This document shows, in pieces, positions 20,561 to 32,817 of a DNA stretch of 64,000 nt. The notes under the pieces are model-generated. The model saw only the letters and a program-made list of their open reading frames with translations, made no database searches and was not told where the DNA came from. Location of the stretch: the NCBI GenBank assembly GCA_933228895.1, contig OW121854.1, positions 5,211,131 to 5,275,130 of the forward strand, in the 5' to 3' direction. How positions within the stretch are numbered: the stretch's first letter is position 1; the number at the start of each line of letters is the position of its first letter. The translations under genes and the position numbers were made by a program. The stretch is from Platycnemis pennipes. Lineage: Eukaryota; Arthropoda; Insecta; Odonata; Platycnemididae.

Positions 20561-21099
20561 CAATGGGGTCGTTCACCATATTTTCTTATTGCCGAATCTG
20601 ATAGAGTTTTTATAACAAAAGACCCGTATTTTTCCGTTTTTTGATCCGTCAATTATTTCTCGAGTTATAAGCGGCGAAAAACTGATGTTTTTTAACCCTT
20701 TCGGAAAAGTGGGCGTGGTGCAACCTCTGACGTATATCGACTTCGTCCAATCACAACTGAGCCCGCGAAGCTACTTCGCCTCATCGCAATTGGGGGGGCA
20801 TAGCTGACTCTGCCAATAGGAGCTGCTGCGACAGCAACTGTTTGAGCAGACCTTCCGAGAACCCCCTTCCACGCCCTTCCCTTCCCCTAAAAGCAGTCAA
20901 GGACGGGAGGAAAATGACGTCAATGTTATCACAGCAGCATTTTTGGTGGGCGTCGCCTTTTGCTTATTAAAATTTTTGATTTCTGAGTGAATGGTTGAGG
21001 TTAGAAGATTAATTTTTTCACTAAAATTCTTTTTTCGTTTCCATCTAACGATTTCGTGTACAAAATTGCGATTTCGGTTCCGAGTAAAGGCCCCCATTG
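20561..21099 (+). mobile_element. M1 short-TIR element, full length
   Basis: 539 bp from CAATGGGGTCGTTCACC to GTAAAGGCCCCCATTG, the best-preserved TIR pair in the window. No transposase. Flanks GACTGCCC and GAAATGCA show no duplication. Confidence 0.85.
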
Positions 21100-21505
21100 G
21101 AAATGCATCTGCTTTTCCCCTCTGCACGTGCGCGGGTCTGTATTCAGAATCTCAGCTATTAGCCCTGTCCGAAACGTGTGCTTCTAGTGCTAAGCATGCC
21201 ACTATGCTTGTTTACAAGTGGAGGGGGGTACCGTCGGAAACACCCGAAGTACGTCCGAACGCGAAGCACTCTTGGGGAACCATTCTACGAAGCCAAAGCA
21301 CAGAAGCACGCTTCCATCGTTAAAGGCTTCGAAGCATTGTTGACGAGAATAACAAAAGATGGCGGAGAAGTTGGCTACTAATAAATGAGTATAATCTTTT
21401 TTTAAACTCAGTATGTTACAAGCGCTTAATTATTAAATTACATATTAATAATAAGATTAATATACATTTAATAACTTTTTCTTCTGATCTAAATACTTGA
21501 TTTTA
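21100..21505. other. Intergenic stretch, no gene seen
   Basis: Plus-strand frames of 110 and 67 codons (to 21381) overlap each other and the M1 end, and show no domain. 21390-21500 is AT-rich. Confidence 0.4.
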
Positions 21506-21972
21506 CATTTAGAAGCTGTCCGAATGGAAATCAATTTATCTAATTTTATGATCATGGTTCAGTCTACTATAGTATGTTGGAGTTGGCAAAATATTTTTAA
21601 CGTCATCACTGAAAATATTATCTTGGAATTTATTTGGGAGATTAAGTCTAAATTTCAACCTGCGATCTGACAATGATTCCCAATTTAATTCATTTAATAG
21701 ACTGGTTACGCTAATATAATTATTGTATCGTCCCTTAACAAATCTTGCCGATCTTCGCTGCACACTTTCAAGTTCGTTATCTTGGCCGACTTCGTACGGA
21801 TCTCATACACTGGCAGCATAATCCATATGAGGTTTAACAAGGGAAAAGTAGCTGATTTCTCGTACATGTTCGTCACATTTACTCTATGCTCTTTTGATGA
21901 ATCCGAGTTTACGATTAGCTTCTCCCATTATTTCACGCAGGTATGTATTTACCCCAGGAAAGAATCTACATA
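21506..21972 (-). pseudogene. LINE-A2 internal fragment lacking its 3' end
   Basis: Minus-strand A2 coding remnant from the C-terminal region (starting with the complement of GCTGTCCGAATGGAAATC) up through QRRSARFVKGRYNNYISVTS. It ends at a 3' boundary inside the coding region, so tail, stem-loop and 3' UTR are absent. The shared part is nearly identical to 18409-18880. A LINE copy missing its 3' end needs deletion, recombination or duplication to explain it. Confidence 0.8.
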
Positions 21973-22240
21973 GCAATGGAGTGATTACCCGTAATTGAAT
22001 TAATTAATTGAATAATTTTTAATGTAGTTAACATTTAATAAATGGCAGCATATTTGTTGGTCTCTTTATGTAACTGATGAAATATGAATATAAGTACCCA
22101 AGTTTTCTACTCAGCAAAATAACCTTTGAAGTGTGAATATATTCGCCATTTAGCTAGTACCGATGATTACGAGTCACCTTTTTGGATTTCCTTGTTGCCT
22201 AGCATCGGAGTAAGTATAATGTAGAGGGCTCACCAAATAT

Positions 22241-22716
22241 GGCAAATCTGTTATGCGTTTTGGACGTAGTACTGGAAGGTTTCCATAGATGGCGAGGGAA
22301 GAATTTTTCGCGTTGTCTCACAAACGATATATTTCGTTTCCATTGCTTTCGTTTTCATGATCGACTCTTGCGGCACATATTCTATTGCTGTGGTTTTGTT
22401 ATTTTATTATAATGGTGCGATATGCCTTTACCTAACGTCAGCAGTCATAATGATAAGTGAACAATTTTCTCATCATTGAAGAAAGTATTGTCACAGAAGG
22501 TATTCTTTGTTATTTCATCAAAAACACATATGCACCACTGCAACGAGAAGGCGGAGCAGACTACAAGACACTTCTCGATTGTACCGCTTATGTCGATGAG
22601 GAAAACGAAAGCGATGGAAGCGATATGTATCGTTTGTGAGGCAATGCGAAAAATTCTTCCCTCGCCATATATGGAAACTTTCGAGCTCTAAATCCAAAAA
22701 ATATAACAGTTTTGCC
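22241..22716. repeat. Foldback structure with arms of about 125 bp
   Basis: The left arm 22241-22365 (GGCAAATCTGTTAT, then TTTCCATAGATGGCGAGGGA, then CTCACAAACGATA) pairs with the right arm 22592-22716 in inverted orientation, with scattered mismatches. The spacer is about 226 bp. No protein domain. Likely a foldback or MITE-like element. Confidence 0.8.
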
Positions 22717-24359
22717 TTCCATGTAAGTCTTCATATGCTCGTATCAGAGAAAGTACAATATCTTAGGCGAAATTCAACGATCAATGACCCACAAACTCTC
22801 CTAGGTATATGACTCAACCTTGTCATCTGAATCATAGAACTAAAGAAAACAGATGTGAAAGCGCACCCATTTATACACTTGGTGATGTATTACCTAATTA
22901 CTCTAAAATTACTCAGTGGTTCTGTATTCATTTGACTAGGGAAGAAAGCTAATCCCCAGAATAGGGGAATCTAGTAATTTACATCGCCTTTAATTTGTCT
23001 TGTCTACGACGTGGTAGTATTGAAAAAACAGAAAATTATGACTGCGAGCTGTCAATACTAAATTAGCTGAAGTCACTTTTTATACATCACATACTAACAT
23101 AAATTAAATCCCTATATGAAGTTTTATATCTATTGCTTGTGCCTGAAGATACAACGGATGTATCTTTTCTACTTGGAAGAGAACCTTGGAGGAGAACCTA
23201 TACACCACGTCGTAAAAATCCGCATCGTAAAGGTTATATTCTATAGCAGAAGCAAGAACGTAAGAAGACTTTGCATTGTTGTTCGACTCCAGTTACTTCG
23301 TAGCCTTGCGTCCTTTTTTCCCGTGGCTAACCTGGCCTCCTTACAGTTTTCCTGGACATAATCTCTCCCATCCCGACGGGCTTCTGAATTGGTTGAACAG
23401 TTGGCAAGCATTGTTCCCCGCGGCAGAGTCTCGTGATTATTTCAACTTTTTCTTTTCGGAGCTCAACCTCTCCATTTGTATCCTTGTCTCCCCTTTGAGT
23501 TATATTTTCGATTCGAACTTCCATGTGCCTCTGGGAGGGAGAGGGGAACATTTGTATCCTTTTCTTCAGGCGCTCGGAGTCGGCACAAAACCCTTCCAGG
23601 GTCACGTCCGGCCTTTTTTACGCTTCCCAAGGTTGGACCCCCCCCTTTAATTTAATTAATCCTTTTCTGCGCAGGAGGGACTTGACTCCAGTGGCGAAGG
23701 GGTCCGGCCCGTGGGCGACCGCCAATCCATCCTTATTTTTTCTGTCGAGGAGAGAAAAAAGTCGAAGCTGGGTGTTCTGCGCGAGAATCGGTTTGGCTCC
23801 TGCCGGAGGGCAACTCGGTGTTCCACGGGCGTCCGACGAGTCCCCCAGGGTGATGGAAGAGAGGGCCGTTTACACGCAACCTAATGACCAGCTATCATCG
23901 GCAGGAAATGAGTGGGGCTCGGGTTGGAGTGGTGGCTACAGCACTGGCATCCCATCCCGAGGGTTCGGGTTCGCATCCCGGCTCTTTCTTTGCTACTCCG
24001 GTCCCTACTTGAATATTTCGAGTGCATTGGGGGTTGTGTTTGAAACCGTCGGGATCATCTCGAACAGGCAATCAAGGAGTCACGTCACGCCAATGGATCG
24101 CAAATTGGGTGCGTGTTAAAATCGCTGATTACAACCTCATTCATTGCTTACAGTCGTGTTTTGTCTGCGGGCTCTATAGTCGAGACAGATGAGAAGAACT
24201 CAAGTGAAAACAAGTAATGAGCAATTAAGATACACTAATTTGCCAACCAAATGTGTTTATGCCACGTGACTACTTGGTTACCTAAATCTCTCGACGGTTT
24301 CTAAAACAAAGCCCCGGTTGTTCGAGATTTCAACGTCACAAACTGTGCCCATTATTGGA
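22717..24359. other. Intergenic stretch with a SINE head, no gene seen
   Basis: 23930-23995 on the plus strand reads GGAGTGGTGGCTACAGCACT, then GGGTTCGCATCCCGG: a tRNA-like A and B box pair, so a probable SINE head. 23280-24110 is GC-richer. A 198-codon plus-strand frame (23523-24119) crosses the SINE head and shows no domain, so I do not call it a gene. Confidence 0.45.
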
Positions 24360-24372
24360 ATAAACGTCATAG

Positions 24373-24478
24373 AGCGTTTGCTTTCCTATTGAATTGATTG
24401 AAGAAAGTCCTCTTGGGTTCTCCACCGGGTTAGTTGGTCCATGGCCAACCAGGTGGAGTACCCGAGAGGAATTTCTCT
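24373..24478. mobile_element. 106-bp hairpin element with 13-bp target duplication
   Basis: Identical 13-mers ATAAACGTCATAG flank the insert (24360-24372 and 24479-24491). Inside, 24-nt arms (24403-24426 and 24452-24475) pair with three mismatches around GGTTAGTTGG/CCAACC. No coding capacity. Duplication length and compact hairpin recall the insert at 17516-17731, though the sequences differ. Confidence 0.75.
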
Positions 24479-24516
24479 ATAAACGTCATAGTTTGCAGTA
24501 AAATCCGTGCTCTTTG

Positions 24517-25125
24517 CTACATCTACATAACACCCTGCAAGTCACCATAAAGGTGTGTGGCAGGGGTGAATTCTCACCAAACATGCACTACATATCATGC
24601 AGAAAAAAGGATTAGTATTTATATACTGTTTTAAACTTCACTAGTTAAAAAAAGATAAAAATAGCAAACTACGAATGCAAAAACGTGCCGTTAGTAGGGT
24701 TAGCTTCAAGTCCTCATACCAACATACAGCTACCAATGTTATCCATTGTTACACTCTTATTGGATATATTTACCATTATTCATATCCCTAATTGTACGAG
24801 GAAAAAAAGGACATTTTGCATCTGTCAGTTCGGCAATCAATTTCTCTAATTTTGTGATTATGGTCCAGTCTACCATAGTAATTTGGCGCCCGCAAAATAT
24901 TTTTAACATCACCAATGAAAATATGGTCTTGGAATTTGTGTGAGAGATTAAGTCTAAATTTCAACCTGCGATCTGACAATGATTCCCAATTTAATTCATT
25001 AAATAGACTGGTTACGCTAATATAATTATCATATCGTCCCTTTACAAATCTTGCCGATCTTCGCTGCACACGTTCAAGTTCATCATTTAGAACGATTCCG
25101 TAGGGATGCCATGCACTGTGTGGGG
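24517..25125 (-). pseudogene. LINE-A2 3' end
   Basis: Minus-strand A2 with tail, stem-loop, 3' UTR and C-terminal coding region. An open stretch reads ELERVQRRSARFVKGRYDNY, then LFNELNWESLSDRRLKFRLN, YYGRLDHNHKIREIDCRTDR and CKMSFF. 5'-truncated near 25125. Upstream DNA in the same frame is unrelated. Confidence 0.85.
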
Positions 25126-27214
25126 CGCTCTTGATGGCGTGAAGGTCGTCCCAGGTCTCGTCGACGGTCATTTTGCGGATCATTTCGTTCATAATCGGTC
25201 ACCACACATTTTCTGGCGAGAAGGCGCTGTGATCGCGGTGGACGGTTGTGGTATCTGCGCATAATAATAGCGATAGTAGAAGACGACGTGTTGATAATTT
25301 CCCCCGCCGAATACAAGGTGGCAACGCATGTAATTCTAACTAATGTTAGAATTCATGTCTCCGTCGGTGAATGTGTGGGTAGAGTATCGTTCTCCCCTGT
25401 TTGCCACGGCTCTCCCTATGAGTTTAATTTCTTTCAACTCATCACCCTCCTGGGGGGTCGATTGCGTAACTAGGCTTACGTTCGATGGTTAGTGACCCGT
25501 TCACTCTCGATGGAGCTCACCGTCTTCGAACGAGGATGAAAAGTGCGATTGTGTAAGGGCGATCGTCAGCAGCCAATCGAACGTTGCGGTGTTGTCAGAT
25601 TTACAGCATGATTCGCACTTGTTTCTCCTGTACGCATACGCAAAGAGCTTGAAGTGGTTGCATTTGTTTTCAATCATTTTGAATATTAACAATTAATAAG
25701 AAACATTACAATGCCTGAAAATTGAAGATAACTTGTTCACGTTACTATACACTGGCCTCAATGCGTTCTCATTTGATAGATTAATTCATAATTACTTGTA
25801 ATACAAAGACTTTCACGGATAATAAACGGAACCGTCTGCTTAAATTGACACTCGTAATATTTCATTATTATTACCTGGTTGGTGAATATGGAGCTACAAC
25901 GAAGCCCAACGGAAACATTAATCCTCGCATCAGGAGAGGAGGGTGGGGAGAGGTGATTTTTTTCCTTGCGATGCTTATCATATCCAGAATGATCTGATTG
26001 CTAGAAAATCACGCTGCATGAGTTCAACTAAACGCATTGAAAAACGTCGCTAGTCTTTCTAAGCAACACATAGACGCTGGCCCGTCTCATTTCTATCCAT
26101 AAAAATATATATTGATTTCAAAAAAAGTTGATTACGTTGCGTTTTCATTGTACGTATTCTCATTAAAAGAATTATAATATGTCGATAAATAAGAACTACA
26201 ACGTAATTAATATAGCATTTTTTAATCACCCAGAGCCGAAAAAATGCCCCTGTTAAAAATGATTACAGCATTACTTCTTGCAATTATCAATTTTAGAAAT
26301 TTATATAAGATGCATGTAACATTCTTTTGTGTATTATGTTATAACTTAGAATCGATCGACTGAAGGGCTTTTTAGGAATGAATTTTTAAAGCCAGCGTTA
26401 TTGTTAAACACGATAAAATATCCGTCACTTTTTCCATTCAAACTTTATTAAAATATGCAATAGTATACATTAAAAAATTATGTATACAACAATTAACGTA
26501 GAATAAAACAAGAAAAAGTACGATATAATTAAATGTGCTGTTGGTATTATGGTTACTTCATAACACCCTTCAAACTCGAGTGCACTTAATATTGTGGTCA
26601 AGAGTCGTTTAGACTAGGACCTCCGTTCGGGAGGCTAACACTCGACCCCCTATGCCACCACACCGCCCGATATTCGACTAGTACGAATAAAATGGTAGGA
26701 TATCCAGTGGTGGCATACAAATAAGTTCATATGTTCATTCCTACTCAACAATATCAAGAACGCGTCAACGATACGGAGCAAAATTCTCCTCTGCAATTCA
26801 ATGTCTTTAATGTTGATACTACATCCTTCACTACTTACTTTACATGCCTCATACGACGTCTTTCGTTGCCCTTCTTCCTGTTTAACCCCTTACATATGGG
26901 TATAATGAGACTTATGTCAAGGTCATTCCGTTTTCTGATAATTCTCTATTCTCTCACTATTTTTAGACCTATTTGTTAGTTACAGTCTATTCGTACACCT
27001 TCATCGTTCTTTATTTAAATATATTTAAAATGCTTTTCACTTTATTGAATTTACTGAAAAAATTTAAATTAGTTTTAGTCCCCAGTCTTATATTTAATAA
27101 AAAAATACAAAACATGTATAAGATTGAAAATATTTAAGTTTAAAACTTGACATACCTTAGGTTGAAAAATAGACTTAAATCTCTTCAATAAACTTCAACT
27201 TATTCACTTATGTC
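25126..27214. other. Long intergenic stretch, no gene seen
   Basis: 25126-25340 is open on the minus strand next to the A2 copy, but no domain is recognised. 26600-26680 on the minus strand has GGTGTGGTGGCATAGGGGGT, then GTTAGCCTCCCGAACGGAGG, a pol III A-box-like string with no clear B box. The rest (25680-27200) is AT-rich and empty. Confidence 0.4.
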
Positions 27215-28052
27215 GTTAAAATATTTTGTGAAATCCAAATTATTATGGTAGACTAAACAGCAATCATAAAAGTAATTCATCATCGAACTATCAGATTAAA
27301 AATGTCTTTATTTCATCGTACAATTAGCGATATGATTAGATGTTAATGTGTGAAATAGCATAAATACCAGTATCAATGGAAATCATTGTTAGTTGCACGT
27401 TGGTATAAGGAATTTAAGCTAACCCAAATATCAGCATGTTTTTGCACGAAATTGTTAGATGGAAACGAAAAAAGAATTTTAATGAAAAATTTAATCTCCT
27501 AACCACAACCATTCACTCACAAATCACAAATTAAAATAAGCAAAAGGTGACGCCCACCGAAAAAGCTGCTGTGATATCATTGACGTTATTTTCCTCCCGT
27601 CCTTGACCGCTCTTATGGGAAGGTAAGGGAGTGGAGGGGGTTATCGGAAGGTCTGCTCGCACAGATCCTGTCGCAATCGCTCCCATTGGGTGAGCCAGCT
27701 GTGTCCCCCCCCCCCCCCCCCTTTGCGATAAGGCAAAGTAGCTTCGCGGGCTCAGTTGTGATTGAACGAAGTCGATATACGTCAGGGGTTGCACCACACC
27801 CACTTTTCCTAAAGGGTTAAAAACATTAGTTTTTCGACGCCTATAACTCGAGAAATAATTGACGGATCAAAAAACGGAAAAATGCTGGTCTTTTTATTTT
27901 ACAAACTCTATCATATTCGCAATAAAAATATGGTAAACGACCCAATTGTGAAGTTTGGACTAAAATGTAATTGCTTATCCTTTTTCATGCATGATACATA
28001 GTGCATATTCACCCACTGCCACACACTTTAATGGGTAATATGTAGATGCAAG
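27215..28052 (+). pseudogene. LINE-A2 3' end split by an M1 insertion
   Basis: Plus-strand A2: 27215-27440 encodes TMVD-like remnants of the C-terminus, then the 3' UTR to CAGCATGTTTTTGCA. 27950-28052 resumes with GAAGTTTGGACTAAAATG and the decayed stem-loop and tail (ACTGCCACACACTTTAATGG). About 35 bp of UTR are missing at the junction. Confidence 0.7.
27446..27949 (-). mobile_element. M1 short-TIR element in a LINE-A2 UTR
   Basis: Reverse-oriented M1 lacking about 40 bp of its right end (starts at ACGAAATTGTTAGATGG) and ending with AACGACCCAATTG. A C run at 27707-27721 corresponds to the G run of other copies. Younger than the A2 copy it splits. Confidence 0.8.
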
Positions 28053-29084
28053 GTTTGAGTAAGGTATGTTTAAAATGAGCGAGAGACTTGCGACTGCTCC
28101 AGTAGTGCCTGAAGGCCATGCGAATAGCTGCGACAAAGCAAGAGGTTACTGGGCAGGTGTGATCAGAGTGCAGTGAAGGAAGCGGGTGCCGATTGGTTTA
28201 GGATTCAGCGCCCTCCGTGGCAAGGCGTCTGAAGGAGCCTCGGGGTATTGAAATGGGAAAAGTCGAGGGATAACAATGGGAATAAGGAATCGAAGTCTCC
28301 CCCCCGAAGTCCCTTTCTCTCCTCCACGGGGGAGGGAGGGTTTCCTCCGAAGGCAACAATGACCTCAGGAGGCAACAATGGGCGGCAAATGAAGACGTTC
28401 TTCTGCTCGGTGGGCCCTTCTCCGAGCTACCACGCACCGTGGGCTGAGTCTGGACGGGACAATGTCTCACGGGAGGGTGGTTGGGGGAGGGGATGGTCGG
28501 GGGCGAATCAATTGCCCTCCATCTCCCTCTCCTCTTCCCCCCCCACCCCATCCCTCTTCCATGGAGGAGGGAGGAATGTCACCCCCCGCCCTACCCCTGC
28601 AACACTCGTGATTCCCGCCGTGACGAGTGACGAAGCACCCGGGGCCCCTCAAATGGGCGCCGGCGGCGGCGGCCGTGGAAATCGGGATTCGAAGCGGCAA
28701 ATGAGATTAGCGCGGGGCGTTTAATGGCCGCTTGCGAGAGCCTAAGTGCCCTTTGGAGTTCAAATCGATTGTCACCTTCGCCATTCGTTCGGGCGATTTC
28801 CCCGTTGCGCCTGCGTGATTGGCCGTGGCGGCGCGGCAGGTGCCCGAGGAGCGGTTTGAATGGGAAGCCGAGGAGCATCCGAGGAGAGGTGGTGGATGTT
28901 GGATTTGCGGCGGATTTATCCGGTTAGGAATTGCATTCGGGTCCCTTGGGTGCAACTGCGACGGCGATGACTCCATCAATCCCAGCATTAAAATGCATCC
29001 TTGTATGTTTACTTTCGTTTCCATTTACACGAAATGCAATCATTCAGGATCGGATTTCGTGGGGAGCATTGATTAACATCACAA
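28053..29084. other. GC-rich stretch, no gene seen
   Basis: 28090-28960 is GC-rich with CpG and polypurine/polypyrimidine runs. Long frames occur on both strands at once (158 codons plus, 117 minus), which indicates composition rather than a gene. A CpG-island-like promoter region for an off-window or unannotated host transcript is possible but unsupported. Confidence 0.4.
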
Positions 29085-29638
29085 CTACAGGTGCAGCGAA
29101 GATCGGCAAGATTTGTAAAGGGACGGTACAAAAACTATATTAGCGAAACCAGCCTATTCAATTAATTAAAATGGGAATCATTGTCAGATCGCAGGTTGAA
29201 ATTTAGACTTTTTCTCTTGAGCAAATTCCAAGATATTTTTTCAGTGATGATGTTAAAAATATTTTGCGGACCCCAACTTACTATGGTAGACTGGACCAAA
29301 ATCACAAAATTAGAGAAATTGATAGCCGAACTGACAGATTCAAAATGTCTTTTTTTCCTCGTACAATTAGGGGTATGAATAACGGTAAATATGTCCAATG
29401 CGAGTGTATCAATGGATAAGAAACGTACTTTCATGTAGGTATAAGGACTTGAAGCTAACCTAACTAACAGCATGTTTTTGCATATTTAGTTTGCTATTTT
29501 TATCTCTTTAAATGTTGCAGTTTCCACTAATATATTAATACTAATCCTTTAGAATGCATGATATGTAGTGCATGTTTGGTGAGAATTCACCCCCTGTCAC
29601 ACACCTTTATGGTGACTTGCAAGGTATTATGTAGATGA
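29085..29638 (+). pseudogene. LINE-A2 3' end
   Basis: Plus-strand A2 from the QRRSARFVKG region through LKFRL, the EIDS.TDRFKMSFFPRTI end, the 3' UTR, stem-loop (29592-29630) and a short TGTAGATG tail. Broken by substitutions and frame changes. Confidence 0.85.
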
Positions 29639-29757
29639 ACACTTTCCCACTGTCGTATTGCTCGTCATCGAGGACAAATGTAATTTGCATTCATCCATCT
29701 GCATCTATTGACATACGGATATATTGACATAATTTTTTTTATTGTTCACGTTGCTCC

Positions 29758-30088
29758 GTTGGTTGGTTATTCAGGGGAGGCGACCGACAGCTGGGGTCAT
29801 TTGCGCCATTTAGGATAGGTAAGTAATTGGGTAATGGTAGGAAAATATCAGGGAACGGAGGAAGGGGGGAGAGAATCCCGGCGTCGCCTACTCTTAACGA
29901 AAGGCGCCAAGGGGACCACGGCTTAACGTCCAATCCGCCGGATGGAGTACTGAACTTGAAATGCCCTCCACTAGGCACTCAAGTGGGGACCGGTTTTCCA
30001 CTGAAAAATCCGCCACTGCCGGGAATCGAACCCGGGCCCTCGGGATGAGAGGCCAGTACTCTAGCCACCACTCCAGGCCGATCCCGAA
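29758..30088 (-). repeat. tRNA-derived SINE, S1 family, copy 2 (best copy)
   Basis: The minus strand begins near 30088: GGAGTGGTGGCTAGAGTACT (A box region), then GGGTTCGATTCCCGGCAGTG (B box), then a body of about 250 bp with CCGGTCCCCACTTGAGTGCC and GGACGTTAAGCCGTGGTCCC. It is more complete than the copy at 9192-9500. The tRNA-like head does not close an acceptor stem, so it is a SINE and not a tRNA gene. Confidence 0.8.
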
Positions 30089-30100
30089 GTTGCTCCGTTA

Positions 30101-30645
30101 TGATCTACATCTACATCTACACGATACCCTGAAAGCCACCGCGAGGGTGTGTGGCAGGGGGTGAAGATCACCAAGCATGCACTACTAACATGCAAACTAG
30201 CAACTATATTGTCTCATGCAACTTGATTGTTAGTATCTATAGTATTTGAGGGGTTAATACATGCATCATGCACTACAGAATACTCTAAAATATTTCCCCT
30301 ACCTATCCCTTTCCTATGCTGCCTATTCTGTTCTCTTATAGCACGGGGGAAAACGATGTTTTATTTGCTTAACTCCTCTCTCATACCGTCGTAATTAGCC
30401 CTGCCAAATAATTATACCCTTTTACTTGATTTATAATGTCTTTCTAAGCCTACGTAAATTTCGCATGCATTATCTTAAGATCACTAATTTTGGTGTCTAA
30501 AACTATGTTTACAGCTTTTTTTAAAAAGTGTATTTGTTGCTAAGGTGCCTAGAATGTTGTTTCCTCGCGTAGTAAGGATTTAGATGCAATTCAATAGTGG
30601 TGCGACAAATGGCAGCTAAAACTTAACCTTAAAAAATGTGTAGCT
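30101..30645 (-). pseudogene. LINE-A1 copy, internally rearranged
   Basis: The minus-strand 3' end (30101-30368: tail, stem-loop, UTR, last codons) is fused directly to a minus-strand piece from the endonuclease-linker region (30369-30570, matching 37590-37790 of the full element). Next comes a plus-strand piece encoding KDLDAIQ, a stop, then WCDKWQLKLNLKKCVA (30572-30643). So about 2 kb is missing internally and the third segment is inverted. Confidence 0.75.
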
Positions 30646-31662
30646 TTCTACCTGAAAGGGCAAGTTGTCCAGTTCGTGTGCAGGGATTGGCGGACCTTTT
30701 CCCATCCCTTCCTCGAGGTCGAAAAAGTTGGCGAGTTCGAGTGTGCCCATTGAAAGAGGTCTTCCTTGAAGTGGTCATTTGAAGGTTAAGTGAATGAAAG
30801 CAATGCGTTTCTTAGCCTAATGTGATTATTTAGTGGAAATCATGCAAATGAGTGCATTAAATAAAATGGGAGAATGATATGAGTTAAGAAAAACAATGCA
30901 TGTGAATATCATGGAATGTTCTGGACTTCAAATTGGTGTCATTACCGTTTTTATCTTGGGGAACCATACCTGATGGAATAGGAAGAAGAGAGTGCATACT
31001 CTGTGTATACTGAGTGGATAGGAAATGTTAATATTTTTATTATGTAACTCTATTCCGCAATGCAGAATTCATATCGATGGAACATACTTTGAAACATTTT
31101 TTGTTGATTGGAGTCGTGCTTACTGCATGAAAGTATGCATGAAAGTATGCATTAACAGTTATGATCCCAACCGTTCTAGTATTCCTTCCTTATACCTATT
31201 ATTTATATTAGCGAGATTTTGCGGTTGACCTCCGTAACTGCCTGATTTGCGTATGTTAACTATGCCTATTTAAAAAAATAATTGGATGTTGATACAAAAA
31301 AATCATGTCAAATGCCAGTTAAATGAGATCTACGATTAAAAATAAGTCTTAGACTCACTCGCAAACTCAAAGTAGGTATTTTGCTGTATCATAATTTTTA
31401 GTTCTTAAGATTTTAGCTGCCACTTTCCATCGTTGAACTTGAACCACCGAACTTGAACGCTAAAATTATCAGAGCATCATAATAGCAAATGGACGTAATA
31501 ACATACCATCATTCCACATCCAAAACTTATCTGCAGCTTGCCGGAGACGCAAGCCCACAGTGCCCAAACATCCTGTGGGGGAGAACGCTAGATCCTTCTG
31601 AGAGCATTGGGTGGACGGGAAAGGATCGCCGCTCAACAATGCTCCTACTCAGTTACTATGCC
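30646..31662. other. Intergenic stretch, no gene seen
   Basis: Includes a minor tandem duplication ATGAAAGTATGC (31127-31150). No gene or known element. Confidence 0.4.
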
Positions 31663-31805
31663 TATGATATGGGTAAATGTGACGATCGTGTACGAGAAAT
31701 CAGCTACCTTTCATTTGTTAGACCTCATTTGGAATATGCTGCCAGTGTATTATGGGATCCCTGCGAAATCGGCTTAAATGACGAACTTGAACGTGTTTTA
31801 CCCCG
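31663..31805 (+). pseudogene. LINE-A2 internal scrap
   Basis: The plus strand encodes GKCDDRVREISYLSFVRPHL, then EYAASVLWDPCEIGLNDELE. One base insertion is evident (VLWDP for VWDP). No 3' end follows. Confidence 0.8.
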
Positions 31806-32817
31806 CGTTTTTTTTTACTTCTGAGACTAGTGACGATGATTATTAGAATGGTTATACAAGTGCCATCACAAGTGTAAACAAAATCTTACGTAAGATCATC
31901 TTCGATTCCCATAGTTCGTGAGACAGTAAGAAGAGTCCTCCTCCCCGCCCCCCCCCTTACACTCGACGTAATTATTGAATTGTCCCCTTAGTTCCCTCTC
32001 GAAGTAATTGTCACAAACCACCTCAAATATGGTATTCCTGAATACGATGCTGCCGTTGCTAATTGCCTCCTGTTTTCGCTCGCAGTGGCTCGATTACGAT
32101 ACGTTTGTTTATGCAAATATTTTTACATTTTTGGTTCCCTATTACAATGGAGGGGTTATAACCATGTAAATCAAACTGTTAATCGCTTCTGAATGTCACT
32201 CGTGTCATCCGATTTTGATGCAGTCCAACAACTTGGCTTTGGTTTGTATTTTTCGATACCTCTACCGGAGTCCGCCAGTAAGTTGGCCATTAACTTTCCC
32301 TTCGATGCCTTTTCAGTAATCCTCAAATTCCCAGAACTACCTCTTTCTTGAAGATTTAGACATGGTCATTGTAATTTTATCGTAGGAAACATACACGGCC
32401 ACGGAAATACGATACACGGCCACGGATACGCGGCAGCGGAATGTGTATGAAAAGTGTGTATAATTTGGTCGAGGGTTTAACTTAGGAAGATTTAGTATAC
32501 TTTTTCATTAGGGTATACTTGTAGCTTTTAATGCGTTGATTTCAGATTTTAACATTTTCTTAGTTTTGACGAAAATGTATTCGGTAGAAATAAAATATTC
32601 CGGTAATAGAAGCCCTTTTCGCGTTCGGCCAGGGAAATTGGTAAGCCAATCAGGGAAAAGTCAGGGCATTTAAAAATTGGGTCTCAGTAGCCACCCTGTC
32701 AATGTTCTGTCACTTCACGAGATAAAATTTTGATATATGTATCCGCGAGGCTTCATTTGGAGTTGAAACTCACCGCTTCCGCGTCGCTCAAAGGAACATG
32801 TAGAAGTCTTCAGGATT
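31806..32817. other. Intergenic stretch, no gene seen
   Basis: Contains a C run (31948-31963) and a short duplicated phrase ACGGCCACGGA (32394-32424). No recognisable gene. Confidence 0.4.

Noticed and set aside
23523..24119. 198-codon plus-strand frame
   Set aside because: Crosses a SINE A/B box head and shows no recognisable domain.
28248..28724. 158-codon plus-strand frame in a GC-rich patch
   Set aside because: Long frames on both strands, low-complexity Pro/Ser/Gly content, no homology recognised. Compositional.
30010..30088. Possible tRNA gene (A and B boxes)
   Set aside because: Acceptor ends do not pair and the sequence continues into a shared SINE body also at 9192-9500.
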